Of a stretch of DNA of 57,731 nt, positions 19,149 through 26,773 are shown piece after piece. The notes below the pieces were generated by a model, which saw only the letters and a list, made by a program, of their open reading frames with translations, searched no databases and was not told the origin of the DNA. This DNA comes from JBPCOI01 sp051000395 (GTDB lineage Bacteria > Actinomycetota > Actinomycetes > Mycobacteriales > Jatrophihabitantaceae). Position 1 is the first letter of the stretch; each line of letters starts with the position of its first letter. The DNA lies in the NCBI GenBank assembly GCA_051000395.1, contig JBPCOI010000043.1:1-57731 (forward strand), read 5' to 3'. Both the position numbers and the translations under genes were made by a program.

Positions 19149-21527
19149 ATGGCGACCCTCGACCCGGCAGCGCTGCTCGACGGGCTCAATCCCCAGCAGC
19201 GGGCGGCCGTACTGCATCAGGGCGGCCCGTTGCTGATCGTGGCCGGAGCCGGATCCGGCAAGACCCGGGTGCTCACCAACCGCATCGCCTACCTGCTCGC
19301 CGAGCGCGGCGCCACCCCCGGCGAGATCCTGGCGATCACGTTCACGAACAAGGCCGCCGGCGAGATGAAGGAGCGCGTCGCCTCGCTCGTCGGGCCGCGC
19401 GCGAAGGTGATGTGGGTGAGCACGTTCCACTCGATGTGCGTGCGCATCCTGCGTGCCGAAGCGAAGACGGTCGGGTTGAAATCGTCGTTCTCGATCTACG
19501 ACGCCGACGACTCCAAGCGGTTGATGACGATGGTCGGACGCGACCTGGATCTCGACCCGAAGCGCTACCCGGCACGCTCGCTGTCCGCGCAGGTCAGCAA
19601 CCTGAAGAACGAGCTGGTCACTGCCGAGGCCTGGGCCGAGCAGGCGTCCAACGCGCGTGAGCAGGTGCTGGCCGAGGCGTACCTGCGATATCAACGCCGG
19701 CTCACGGACGCCCACTCCCTGGACTTCGACGACCTGATCATGCGCACGGTCGGCCTGCTGCAGCGCCACCCCGACGTCGCCGAGCACTACCGGCGCCGCT
19801 TTCGCCACGTGCTCGTCGACGAGTACCAGGACACCAACCACGCGCAGTACGTCCTGGTGCGCGAGCTGACACGGGGCGAGCACCCCGGCGAGCTCGTCGT
19901 CGTCGGTGACGCCGACCAGTCGATCTACGCGTTCCGCGGCGCGACGATCCGCAACATCCTCGAATTCGAACGCGACTACCCGGACGCGTCCACCATCCTG
20001 CTGGAGCAGAACTACCGCTCCACGCAGACGATTCTCACCACGGCCAACGCGGTGATCGCCCGCAACGCCGACCGCAAGCCCAAGAACCTGTGGTCCGAGG
20101 CGGGGGCCGGCGAGAAGCTGGTCGGCTACGTCGCGGAGAACGAGCACGAAGAGGCAGCCTGGGTCGCGCAGCGCATCGACGAGCTGTCCGACTCGGGGGT
20201 GGCGGTGGCTTCGGACGTCGCCGTGTTCTACCGGACGAATGCGCAGTCGCGGGTGTTCGAGGAGGTGTTCATCCGCGTCGGGCTGCCGTACAAGGTCGTC
20301 GGTGGGGTGCGCTTCTACGAACGCAAGGAGGTGCGCGACGCGCTGGCCTACCTGCGCGTCATCGCCAACCCCGACGACGTCGTCTCGTTGCGGCGCGTCG
20401 TGAACACCCCCCGGCGGGGGATCGGCGACCGCGCCGCGGCGTGCGTGGAGGTGCTGGCCGAGCGGGAACGCATCTCCTTCGGCACCGCGCTCGAGCGGGC
20501 AGCGGACGAGAGCGGCGGCGCCTTCGGCATCGCCGCGCGCTCGCGGAACGCGATCCGCGAGTTCACCGTGCTGCTCACCTCGCTGCGCGCCGTTGCCGTC
20601 GGGCCTGGGGGTACGCCCAGCTCGATCCTGGAGGCCGTCCTCGACCGCACCGGCTACCTGCGCGAGCTGGAGGCCAGCCACGACCCGCAGGACGAGGGCC
20701 GCGTGGACAATCTGCGCGAGCTGGTCAGCGTGGCGCGCGAGTTCGAGGAGCAGCGTGCCGGCACCGGTGGGGGTACCCCCGGCGAGGAGGGCGTAGCCGC
20801 CGGGGGAGACGCGACGTCCTTGGACGCGTTCCTGGAGCAGGTGTCTCTGGTCGCCGACGCGGACTCCATCCCCGAGGGGGTGGGGGGTCCCGCCGGCAGT
20901 GCGGGGGTGCGCGCAGGCGTCGTCACCCTGATGACGCTGCACACGGCCAAGGGACTGGAGTTCCCCGTGGTCTTCCTTACCGGCATGGAGGACGGCGTGT
21001 TCCCGCACCTGCGCACGCTCGGCGATCCTGGCGAGCTGGCCGAGGAGCGCCGGCTCGCTTACGTCGGGATCACCCGGGCCCGCGAGCGGCTGTACCTTTC
21101 CCGCGCGTTGTCTCGCTCGGCGTGGGGGGCGCCGTCGTGGAACCCGCCCTCACGCTTCCTGGACGAGGTCCCGGCCGAGTTCGTCGAGTGGAGTGGAGCG
21201 ATCGCGCGCCAGCCGTTCGTCGGCGGGTACGGCGACGAGGGTCCCGGCCGTTACGGCGACCACGGCTACCGCGCCGGGGCGGTGCGGCGATCGGCGCAGG
21301 AGCAGCTCGCCGCCTCCCGGCTAGCAGCTGGCGGCCTGCGCGGTGGTGCGGGCAATCGGGCCGTCCCGTCCCTCGATCCCGGCGACCGGGTCACGCACGA
21401 CTCGTGGGGGTTGGGCACGGTGGTGGCCACCCGCGGCGCCGGCGACGGCGCGCAGGCCCAGGTCGACTTCGGCAGTGCAGGTCTCAAGTGGCTGATGCTG
21501 CGCTACGCCCCGCTGCAGAAACTCTGA
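19149..21527 (+). CDS. pcrA: ATP-dependent DNA helicase UvrD1/PcrA
   Basis: Superfamily 1A 3'-to-5' helicase of 792 aa for repair and replication-fork clearance. Motifs in order: Q-motif LNPQQRAAV, Walker A GAGSGKTR (about 36-43), ITFTNKAAGEM, Walker B VDEYQDTN, GDADQSIYAFRGA, QNYRSTQTI, and the C-terminal VTLMTLHTAKGLEFPVVFL and VGITRAR. The C-terminal Tudor-like fold (DRVTHDSWGLGTVV) that contacts RNA polymerase or Ku in relatives is present. Odd point: three Gly/Pro-rich inserts near residues 486, 540 and 578 coincide with GC palindromes. Position before sucC matches uvrD1 of mycobacteria. Confidence 0.96.
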   Translation: MATLDPAALLDGLNPQQRAAVLHQGGPLLIVAGAGSGKTRVLTNRIAYLLAERGATPGEILAITFTNKAAGEMKERVASLVGPRAKVMWVSTFHSMCVRILRAEAKTVGLKSSFSIYDADDSKRLMTMVGRDLDLDPKRYPARSLSAQVSNLKNELVTAEAWAEQASNAREQVLAEAYLRYQRRLTDAHSLDFDDLIMRTVGLLQRHPDVAEHYRRRFRHVLVDEYQDTNHAQYVLVRELTRGEHPGELVVVGDADQSIYAFRGATIRNILEFERDYPDASTILLEQNYRSTQTILTTANAVIARNADRKPKNLWSEAGAGEKLVGYVAENEHEEAAWVAQRIDELSDSGVAVASDVAVFYRTNAQSRVFEEVFIRVGLPYKVVGGVRFYERKEVRDALAYLRVIANPDDVVSLRRVVNTPRRGIGDRAAACVEVLAERERISFGTALERAADESGGAFGIAARSRNAIREFTVLLTSLRAVAVGPGGTPSSILEAVLDRTGYLRELEASHDPQDEGRVDNLRELVSVAREFEEQRAGTGGGTPGEEGVAAGGDATSLDAFLEQVSLVADADSIPEGVGGPAGSAGVRAGVVTLMTLHTAKGLEFPVVFLTGMEDGVFPHLRTLGDPGELAEERRLAYVGITRARERLYLSRALSRSAWGAPSWNPPSRFLDEVPAEFVEWSGAIARQPFVGGYGDEGPGRYGDHGYRAGAVRRSAQEQLAASRLAAGGLRGGAGNRAVPSLDPGDRVTHDSWGLGTVVATRGAGDGAQAQVDFGSAGLKWLMLRYAPLQKL
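20606..20619 (+). repeat. GC palindromic element inside pcrA, copy 1
   Basis: TGGGGGTACGCCCA, an imperfect palindrome encoding GPGGTPSS in a poorly conserved loop. It resembles the larger element at 20769. Confidence 0.35.
20766..20808 (+). repeat. GC palindromic element inside pcrA, copy 2
   Basis: GGGGGTACCCCC (20769-20780), then a Gly-coding stretch closing with CCGGGGGAG. It encodes a TGGGTPGEEGVAAGGD insert absent from the helicase family as I recall it. Similar G/C mini-elements are scattered in Streptomyces genomes. Confidence 0.4.
20876..20914 (+). repeat. GC palindromic element inside pcrA, copy 3
   Basis: TGGGGGGTCCC at 20881-20891, then CCGGCAGTGCGGGGGTG. It encodes EGVGGPAGSAGV between VADADSIP and the conserved VVTLMTLHTAKG motif. 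It has the same general layout as the copy at 20766. Confidence 0.4.
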
Positions 21528-21555
21528 GTACCGCGGGAGGACGCATTGAAACCGC

Positions 21556-21966
21556 TCACGCGAACGGGTTGACGACCCGCACTCCGCGGATGATCTCGCC
21601 CGCATTCAAATCTTCGGTGAGTATCCGATCGCAGTTCGCCGCTGCAGCCGCTTCGATGATCAACGCGTCCCAGTACGACAGCTGGTGCCGTTGGGCCGTG
21701 TCGATACCCGCCCGCACCAGGCCGAGATCGGTCGGGACGACGGGAAAGCTGGACAGCTCGGCGATCGCGGCCCGTACCACGTCCTCGCCGTGGCCCAGCT
21801 TGCGCGTAGTGGCGATGTAGAACTCTCCGAGAACCTGTGCACTCACGACCAGGTGCTCGACCGAATCGGAGTCGAAGAGCTCCCGTGCAATTTGCTGCTT
21901 GGCCGGCTCGGCGTCATCGAGGAGGTACACCGCCACATTGGTGTCGACGAACCACGACGCGGTCAC
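21556..21966 (-). CDS. vapC: PIN-domain ribonuclease toxin (VapC type)
   Basis: 136-aa PIN-fold RNase. The acidic metal-binding residues are D8 (WFVDTNV), E48 (VLGEF), D100 (SYWDALI) and D119 (ILTEDL), so it should be active. The GTG start overlaps the antitoxin stop (GTGA), so toxin translation depends on antitoxin translation. The pair sits between pcrA and the B12-binding gene, where the mycobacterial neighbourhood has no such module, consistent with acquisition. Confidence 0.88.
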   Translation of the reverse strand: MTASWFVDTNVAVYLLDDAEPAKQQIARELFDSDSVEHLVVSAQVLGEFYIATTRKLGHGEDVVRAAIAELSSFPVVPTDLGLVRAGIDTAQRHQLSYWDALIIEAAAAANCDRILTEDLNAGEIIRGVRVVNPFA

Positions 21967-22199
21967 CGTTCGTGCAACTCCTCGCGCGTCCAGGTACGTC
22001 CGCCGGTCCCGCTGCCGCCCCGGGACCGCTCGGACAGCTCACGCAAGCGGCGGCCTGCCAGGCGCCGCGTCCGGTCGTTGCCGGCGTAGGACTCCAGGTA
22101 GCTGCGGAGCACCGCGTTCACGGAGGTGCCGTGTTCCAATGCCCGGATGCGAGCGCGTCTGAGCAGGTCCTCGTCGATGGCGATCGTCAGATTTGCCAC
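21963..22199 (-). CDS. vapB: Ribbon-helix-helix antitoxin (VapB type)
   Basis: 78-aa protein. The N-terminus (ANLTIAIDEDLLRRARIRALEHGTSVNAVLRSYLESY) is a standard ribbon-helix-helix DNA-binding unit, and the charged C-terminus (RLRELSERSRGG...TWTREELHER) would wrap the toxin. GTG 22199 follows the -10-like TACACT by 5 nt. Two repeats that overlap this -10 are probable operators for autorepression by the complex. Confidence 0.82.
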   Translation of the reverse strand: MANLTIAIDEDLLRRARIRALEHGTSVNAVLRSYLESYAGNDRTRRLAGRRLRELSERSRGGSGTGGRTWTREELHER

Positions 22200-22204
22200 T
22201 CTTC

Positions 22205-22233
22205 AGTGTAGCACGGGTCCCGTGTAGCACGGG
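22205..22233 (-). promoter_or_regulatory. vapBC promoter/operator with tandem GTGTAGCACGGG
   Basis: Direct 12-bp repeats GTGTAGCACGGG at 22206-22217 and 22222-22233, 16 bp apart, with ACGGG-T-CCCGT pairing between them. Each holds GTG-N3-CAC. The proximal copy overlaps the minus-strand -10 TACACT (22210-22205), so bound antitoxin would block transcription. Confidence 0.6.
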
Positions 22234-22351
22234 GCAATCCGGGAAGAGCTTCTGTCCAGCAAGCTGGCTCGCGGAGCTGCTGGCCGCGCATCCGCACATG
22301 GCGACCACCGGCAGGATGGCCAGCTGCGCTGGCCCGTGGTCTCCGCCGGAC

Positions 22352-22357
22352 TACGCT
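22352..22357 (+). promoter_or_regulatory. Leaderless-type -10 TACGCT
   Basis: TACGCT, then 7 nt, then GTG 22365; no ribosome site. Confidence 0.5.
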
Positions 22358-22364
22358 GCCAGGC

Positions 22365-22772
22365 GTGGCTGAACGCGTCCGGATCGTCATCGCCAAACCC
22401 GGCCTGGACGGGCATGACCGCGGCGCCAAGGTGATCGCCCGCGCGCTGCGTGATGCCGGGATGGAGGTCGTCTACACCGGCCTGCACCAGACGCCCGAGC
22501 AGATCGTGCAGACCGTCATCCAGGAGGACGCCGACGCGGTCGGCCTGTCCGTCCTGTCCGGCGCGCACATGACCCTGTTCGCCAAGACCATGGATCTGCT
22601 GCACCGGCAGGGCGTCGAGGACGTCGTGGTGTTCGGCGGCGGCATCATCCCCGAGGCCGACATCCCCGAACTCGAACGCTCCGGCGTCGCGAAGATCTTC
22701 ACCCCGGGCGCGACGATGGACGACGTCGTCGAATGGGTCCGCGCCCACGTCGGCGTAGAGGCGCCGGGGTGA
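22365..22772 (+). CDS. Stand-alone cobalamin-binding subunit of an acyl-CoA mutase
   Basis: 135-aa B12-binding flavodoxin-like domain. The base-off signature is complete: GLDGHDRGAKV (D-x-H-x-x-G, His near 17), then GLSVLSGAH and VVFGGGIIPEAD. It equals the C-terminal domain of methylmalonyl-CoA mutase made as a separate small subunit, as in isobutyryl-CoA mutase IcmB or 2-hydroxyisobutyryl-CoA mutase HcmB. No large catalytic subunit is in this window, so the partner must be elsewhere. It sits just before sucC, and a mutase product would be succinyl-CoA or butyryl-CoA. Confidence 0.88.
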   Translation: MAERVRIVIAKPGLDGHDRGAKVIARALRDAGMEVVYTGLHQTPEQIVQTVIQEDADAVGLSVLSGAHMTLFAKTMDLLHRQGVEDVVVFGGGIIPEADIPELERSGVAKIFTPGATMDDVVEWVRAHVGVEAPG

Positions 22773-22827
22773 GGGCCGCAGGCGTGGCTCCGGTCTCGGC
22801 CCCGCGTCGCGCCGATCGCGCCTGACC

Positions 22828-22833
22828 TAGGCT
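22828..22833 (+). promoter_or_regulatory. Candidate -10 TAGGCT for sucCD
   Basis: TAGGCT about 54 nt before the sucC start, in a 115-nt gap. Transcription from near 22840 would give a leader of about 48 nt. Confidence 0.4.
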
Positions 22834-22887
22834 CGGGACCAGCGTGCCCGAACGACAAACCGCCCCGCGAGAACGGACGTCAGCAAC

Positions 22888-24093
22888 GTGGATCTGTTCG
22901 AATATCAAGCCAAGCAACTGTTCGCGAAGTACGGCGTCCCGGTCAGCCTGGGCGAGATCGCCACAAGCCCTGAGCAGGCGCGCGAGGTGGCGAGCAGGAT
23001 CGGGGGAGTCACCGTCGTCAAGGCTCAGGTCAAGGTCGGCGGACGCGGCAAGGCCGGCGGCGTGAAGCTCGCCAGGACGCCCGCCGAGGCCGAGTCGGCG
23101 GCTGGCGAGATCCTCGGCATGGACATCAAGGGGCACACCGTGCACCGCGTCCTAGTCGACCCGGGCGCGCAGATCGAGCAGGAGTACTACGTCTCCTACC
23201 TGCTGGACCGGTCCAACCGCACCTTCCTGGCGATGGCGTCCTACGAGGGCGGCATGGAGATCGAGCAGCTCGCGGTCGAACGTCACGAGGCGCTCGCCAA
23301 GGTCCCGATCGACGCGATCGACGGCGTCGACCTCGCCAAGGCTCGCGAGATCGCCGAAGCGGCGAAGTTCCCCGCCGAGCTCGTCGAGCCGGTCGCGGAC
23401 GTGCTCGTCAAGCTCTGGGACGCCTTCGTCGACGCCGATGCCACCCTCGTCGAGGTCAACCCGCTCGCAAAGATCCGCGGCACCGACGGGGCGCCGAGCA
23501 CGGTCGTCGCGCTCGACGGGAAGGTGACCCTCGACGACAACGCCAACTTCCGCCAGCCGGACAACGCGGCCTACCTCGACACCGCCGCTGCCGACCCGCT
23601 CGAGCAGAAGGCGAAGGACAAGCACCTCAACTACGTCAAGCTCGACGGTGAGGTCGGCGTCATCGGCAACGGCGCCGGCCTGGTGATGTCCACCCTGGAC
23701 GTCGTCGCCTACGCCGGCGAGAAGCACGGCAACGTCAAGCCGGCCAACTTCCTGGACATCGGCGGCGGCGCGTCGGCCGAGGTCATGGCCAACGGCCTGG
23801 ACATCATCCTCAATGACCCTTCGGTCCGTTCGGTGTTCGTCAACGTCTTCGGCGGGATCACGGCCTGCGACGCGGTGGCGAACGGCATCGTCGGCGCGTT
23901 GCAGATGCTCGGTGACGAAGCGAGCAAGCCGCTCGTCGTGCGCTTGGACGGCAACAACGTCGTCGAGGGACGGCGCATCCTGACCGAGGCGGCGCACCCG
24001 CTGGTCACGCTGGTCGACACGATGGACGACGCGGCCGACCGGGCCGCCGAGCTTGCCGCCGCTGCCGCGACGTCCGCAGAGCAGGGAGCCTGA
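22888..24093 (+). CDS. sucC: Succinyl-CoA synthetase beta subunit
   Basis: 401-aa ADP/GDP-forming ligase subunit of the citric acid cycle. ATP-grasp N-terminal domain: MDLFEYQAKQLFAKYGVPV, then VVKAQVKVGGRGKAGGVK. EVNPLA holds a metal ligand, and the C-terminal ligase domain has GNGAGLVMSTLDVVAYAGEK, FLDIGGGA and VNVFGGITACDAVA. GTG 22888 gives the conserved MDLFEYQ start; the ribosome site is weak. One base separates its stop from the sucD ATG. Confidence 0.97.
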   Translation: MDLFEYQAKQLFAKYGVPVSLGEIATSPEQAREVASRIGGVTVVKAQVKVGGRGKAGGVKLARTPAEAESAAGEILGMDIKGHTVHRVLVDPGAQIEQEYYVSYLLDRSNRTFLAMASYEGGMEIEQLAVERHEALAKVPIDAIDGVDLAKAREIAEAAKFPAELVEPVADVLVKLWDAFVDADATLVEVNPLAKIRGTDGAPSTVVALDGKVTLDDNANFRQPDNAAYLDTAAADPLEQKAKDKHLNYVKLDGEVGVIGNGAGLVMSTLDVVAYAGEKHGNVKPANFLDIGGGASAEVMANGLDIILNDPSVRSVFVNVFGGITACDAVANGIVGALQMLGDEASKPLVVRLDGNNVVEGRRILTEAAHPLVTLVDTMDDAADRAAELAAAAATSAEQGA

Positions 24094-24094
24094 G

Positions 24095-24976
24095 ATGGCG
24101 ATATTCCTCGACGAGAACTCCACGATCATTGTGCAGGGCATCACGGGCGGTGAGGGCAGCAAGCACACCAAACGCATGCTCGCCTCCGGCGCGCGGGTGG
24201 TTGGCGGCGTGAACGCCCGCAAGGCCGGCACGAGCGTCGACTTCGACGGCACCACGCTGCCCGTCTTCAAGACCGTCGCGGACGCGATGGCCGAGACCGG
24301 AGCGAACGTCACGGTGGGCTTCGTGCCGCCGGCGTTCACGAAGGACTCCGTCATCGAGGCCATCGACGCCGAGATCCCGCTCGCCGTGGTGATCACCGAG
24401 GGCGTGGCGGTGCACGACAGCGCGGCGTTCTGGGCGTACGCGCAGGGCAAGAGCACCCGCATCATCGGGCCCAACTGCCCCGGCCTGATCAGCCCCGGCA
24501 AGTCGAACGCCGGCATCATCCCGGCCGACATCACCAAGGCGGGACGGGTCGGTCTGGTGTCCAAGTCCGGCACGCTGACCTACCAGATGATGTACGAGCT
24601 GCGCGATCACGGCTTCTCCACCTGTGTCGGCATCGGCGGCGACCCGATCATCGGCACCACGCACATCGACTGCCTCGCGGCCTTCCAGGACGATCCGGCG
24701 ACGGACGCGATCGTGATGATCGGCGAGATCGGCGGCGACGCCGAGGAGCGGGCGGCTGCCTACGTCAAGGAGCACGTCAGCAAACCGGTGGTCGGCTACG
24801 TCGCCGGCTTCACCGCACCGGAGGGCAAGACGATGGGCCACGCCGGCGCGATCGTCTCCGGCTCCTCGGGCACGGCCGAGGCGAAGAAGCAGGCGCTCGA
24901 GGCGGCAGGCGTGCGGGTCGGCAAGACGCCGAGCGAGACGGCGCAGCTGATGCGGGAGATCCTGCGCGCGTCCTAG
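24095..24976 (+). CDS. sucD: Succinyl-CoA synthetase alpha subunit
   Basis: 293 aa. CoA-binding Rossmann domain with VQGITGGEGSKHTKRML and IGPNCPGLISPG, and the phosphohistidine in MGHAGAIVSGSSGTA (near 249). It forms the heterodimer with the preceding beta subunit. A GGGAGCC stretch inside the sucC end can serve as ribosome site. Confidence 0.97.
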   Translation: MAIFLDENSTIIVQGITGGEGSKHTKRMLASGARVVGGVNARKAGTSVDFDGTTLPVFKTVADAMAETGANVTVGFVPPAFTKDSVIEAIDAEIPLAVVITEGVAVHDSAAFWAYAQGKSTRIIGPNCPGLISPGKSNAGIIPADITKAGRVGLVSKSGTLTYQMMYELRDHGFSTCVGIGGDPIIGTTHIDCLAAFQDDPATDAIVMIGEIGGDAEERAAAYVKEHVSKPVVGYVAGFTAPEGKTMGHAGAIVSGSSGTAEAKKQALEAAGVRVGKTPSETAQLMREILRAS

Positions 24977-25117
24977 CGCTGGACGCCGTGCAGCCAGCAC
25001 GTTTGCGGACGAACCGCCACAGGTCCGGATGACGCCACGGTGTTGCCGTGACGTTCTCGCGTGTCCCTGGTTCTCAGAATGAGCTGTGAGCGATAGCTTC
25101 GCCCGACAGGCTCACTA

Positions 25118-25138
25118 GCACCACGGCACGCGTGGTGC
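25118..25138 (+). promoter_or_regulatory. Hairpin in the 185-nt gap after sucD
   Basis: GCACCACG (25118-25125) pairs with CGTGGTGC (25131-25138) over a 5-nt loop. It ends about 14 nt before the GAGGAG ribosome site of the next gene, so it might modulate translation or be a weak terminator. The rest of the gap holds small stems and no gene. Confidence 0.35.
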
Positions 25139-25161
25139 CGAACCCTGCCGAGGAGAACGCC

Positions 25162-25959
25162 ATGACGTTCCAACCGCCGCCCCCACCCGCCCCGCCGCCC
25201 CCTCCCGCCGGGGGGCAACCGGCCGGGCGGCCGTCACCGTCCCCGCACCCGGCGGCGCAGCCGAGCGAGCAGTGGGCTGCACCCGCCGGTGAGAGCGCCT
25301 ACCGCGCGCCGTCGGCCGGCTTCGACCCGAAGACCGTCGATCCGCTCGACTGGGGCATCCTCGCCGCCGGTGTGCTGACCCTGATCTTCTCGTTCTTCGA
25401 CTTCTATACGGCTTCGATCAGCGGTGTGGGCGGGGGACTCTCCTCCAGCGCCAGTGCCTGGCACTTCGGCGGCGGGGCGTTCCTGGCCTGGTTCGCGATG
25501 GCCTTCGCCGTGGCGGGGGCGGCCGTGCTCGCCCTCTCCTTCCTCGCGCCGCAGGTCAGGTTGCCCTGGCCGTCGCGGCTGCTGTGCCTGGGACTGTTCG
25601 CGATCGGGCTGTTGCTGGAGATCCTCGCGATCTTCATCCATCCGAAGTTCTACGACGAGAGCGGACCCGGTTTCACCGCGAGCTTCGGTCACGGATTCTC
25701 GTTCTGGGTCAGCCTGATCCTCATCCTGGCCGGGACGGTCCTGGCGTTGATGCGCCTGCAGCAGGCCGGTGCTCAGTTGCCCGGCGCGCTGGCGAAGCTG
25801 CCGAACCTCGGTGGCCGGCGGGGTGCTACCGACGGCGCTGCGCCTCGGATGCCCGGGCAACCGGCCCCGTACGGCCCGCCGCCGGGGGAACCCGACCCTC
25901 CGCAGGGACCGCAGCCGGGGCCATACGGGCCGCCACCGGGCGCGCCGCCCGCTCCCTGA
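25162..25959 (+). CDS. Proline-rich four-helix membrane protein
   Basis: 265 aa, function unknown. A Pro-rich N-terminal tail (runs of PPPPP) is followed by about four membrane helices (residues 73-95, 112-138, 145-165, 180-203) and a Pro/Gly tail with PYGPPPG units. ATG 25162 has GAGGAG upstream. It shares layout with the next gene, suggesting an old duplication of DUF5336-like proteins such as Rv0954 at this position. Low-complexity tails may mediate protein contact at the membrane; inference. Confidence 0.65.
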   Translation: MTFQPPPPPAPPPPPAGGQPAGRPSPSPHPAAQPSEQWAAPAGESAYRAPSAGFDPKTVDPLDWGILAAGVLTLIFSFFDFYTASISGVGGGLSSSASAWHFGGGAFLAWFAMAFAVAGAAVLALSFLAPQVRLPWPSRLLCLGLFAIGLLLEILAIFIHPKFYDESGPGFTASFGHGFSFWVSLILILAGTVLALMRLQQAGAQLPGALAKLPNLGGRRGATDGAAPRMPGQPAPYGPPPGEPDPPQGPQPGPYGPPPGAPPAP

Positions 25960-25986
25960 CCCAGACAAGCTGGCCGGTGCAGGCGA

Positions 25987-25992
25987 TAGGGT
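25987..25992 (+). promoter_or_regulatory. Candidate -10 TAGGGT
   Basis: TAGGGT lies 42 nt before ATG 26035, with a GGAAGAGG ribosome site in between; it would give an ordinary short leader. Confidence 0.4.
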
Positions 25993-26034
25993 CGAGTCTC
26001 CGAGCAGTTGCGATCAGGAAGAGGTAGCCAGTCG

Positions 26035-26715
26035 ATGAGTGCCTACGGCCCACCAGCGGCGCAACGCCCACCCACTTCGCCCGCGCAACGGACCGCCATG
26101 CTGGCCTACGTGGCCGGCGGGCTGGGGGTGCTGTCGTTCATCTGGGGTTTCCTCGACTGGTTCGACCAGGGCAATGACGGGGTCGGGGGCTACTCCGTCG
26201 CGGGCGCCGGCGCGAGTGCCGTCATCGGATTCGCGCTCGCCGCCGGGCTGCTGGCAGTCGCGGGCGTCGTGGAGAACGGCAAGATCGCCCTTGCTCCGCT
26301 GGCACTCGGCGTTACCGGGCTGCTGCTCGTGATCGGCGTGTCGATCGGCAAGGGCAACCTCGGCAGCAATGCCGGCAACGTGAGCATGGGCATCGGGCTC
26401 ATCCTCGCGTTGATCACCGCAATCGTGCAGGTGGCGGTCCTCGTGCTCGCCTGGATGATGGCCGCTGGCCGGATGCCGGCACCCAAGCCGAAGGCGCCCC
26501 CCGGCTACCCGCAGCCGTACCCGGGTCAGCCGGGCCAGTACGGACCCCCTCCGCAGGCCGGGTACGGGCCGCCGCCGCAGCCACAGCCGCGCCCCGAAGG
26601 CCCGGGTCGGTACGGGCCGCCCCCCGGACAGCCCGGCCAGTACGGGCCGCCGTCGCAGCCGGGTCCGCAGGGCCAGCCCCCGCACAACCCGTACGGGCCG
26701 CCGCCGCAGAACTGA
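26035..26715 (+). CDS. DUF5336-like membrane protein with GYGPPP repeats
   Basis: 226 aa. A short Pro-rich start, four membrane helices (about 22-42, 58-80, 85-105, 120-145), and a disordered tail with repeated QYGPPP/GYGPPP units from about 165. It matches the mycobacterial protein located between sucD and the DUF6350 gene. Role unknown. The repeats are coding and imperfect. Confidence 0.72.
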   Translation: MSAYGPPAAQRPPTSPAQRTAMLAYVAGGLGVLSFIWGFLDWFDQGNDGVGGYSVAGAGASAVIGFALAAGLLAVAGVVENGKIALAPLALGVTGLLLVIGVSIGKGNLGSNAGNVSMGIGLILALITAIVQVAVLVLAWMMAAGRMPAPKPKAPPGYPQPYPGQPGQYGPPPQAGYGPPPQPQPRPEGPGRYGPPPGQPGQYGPPSQPGPQGQPPHNPYGPPPQN

Positions 26716-26773
26716 CCGGCTCGCCCGGCGCGTCTGCGGCACATCGGCTGCGGGCTTTGCCAGCCTGGACGGC

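Noticed and set aside
22844..23065. 73-codon frame starting 44 nt before sucC and overlapping it
   Set aside because: It lies downstream of a -10 and could be a leader, but it runs 178 nt into sucC in another frame, has no ribosome site and shows no family features.
25850..26712. Repeat array of PYGPPP-coding units as a mobile repeat
   Set aside because: The repetition follows from a disordered Pro/Gly/Tyr protein tail and varies at the DNA level, so it is protein-level repetition.
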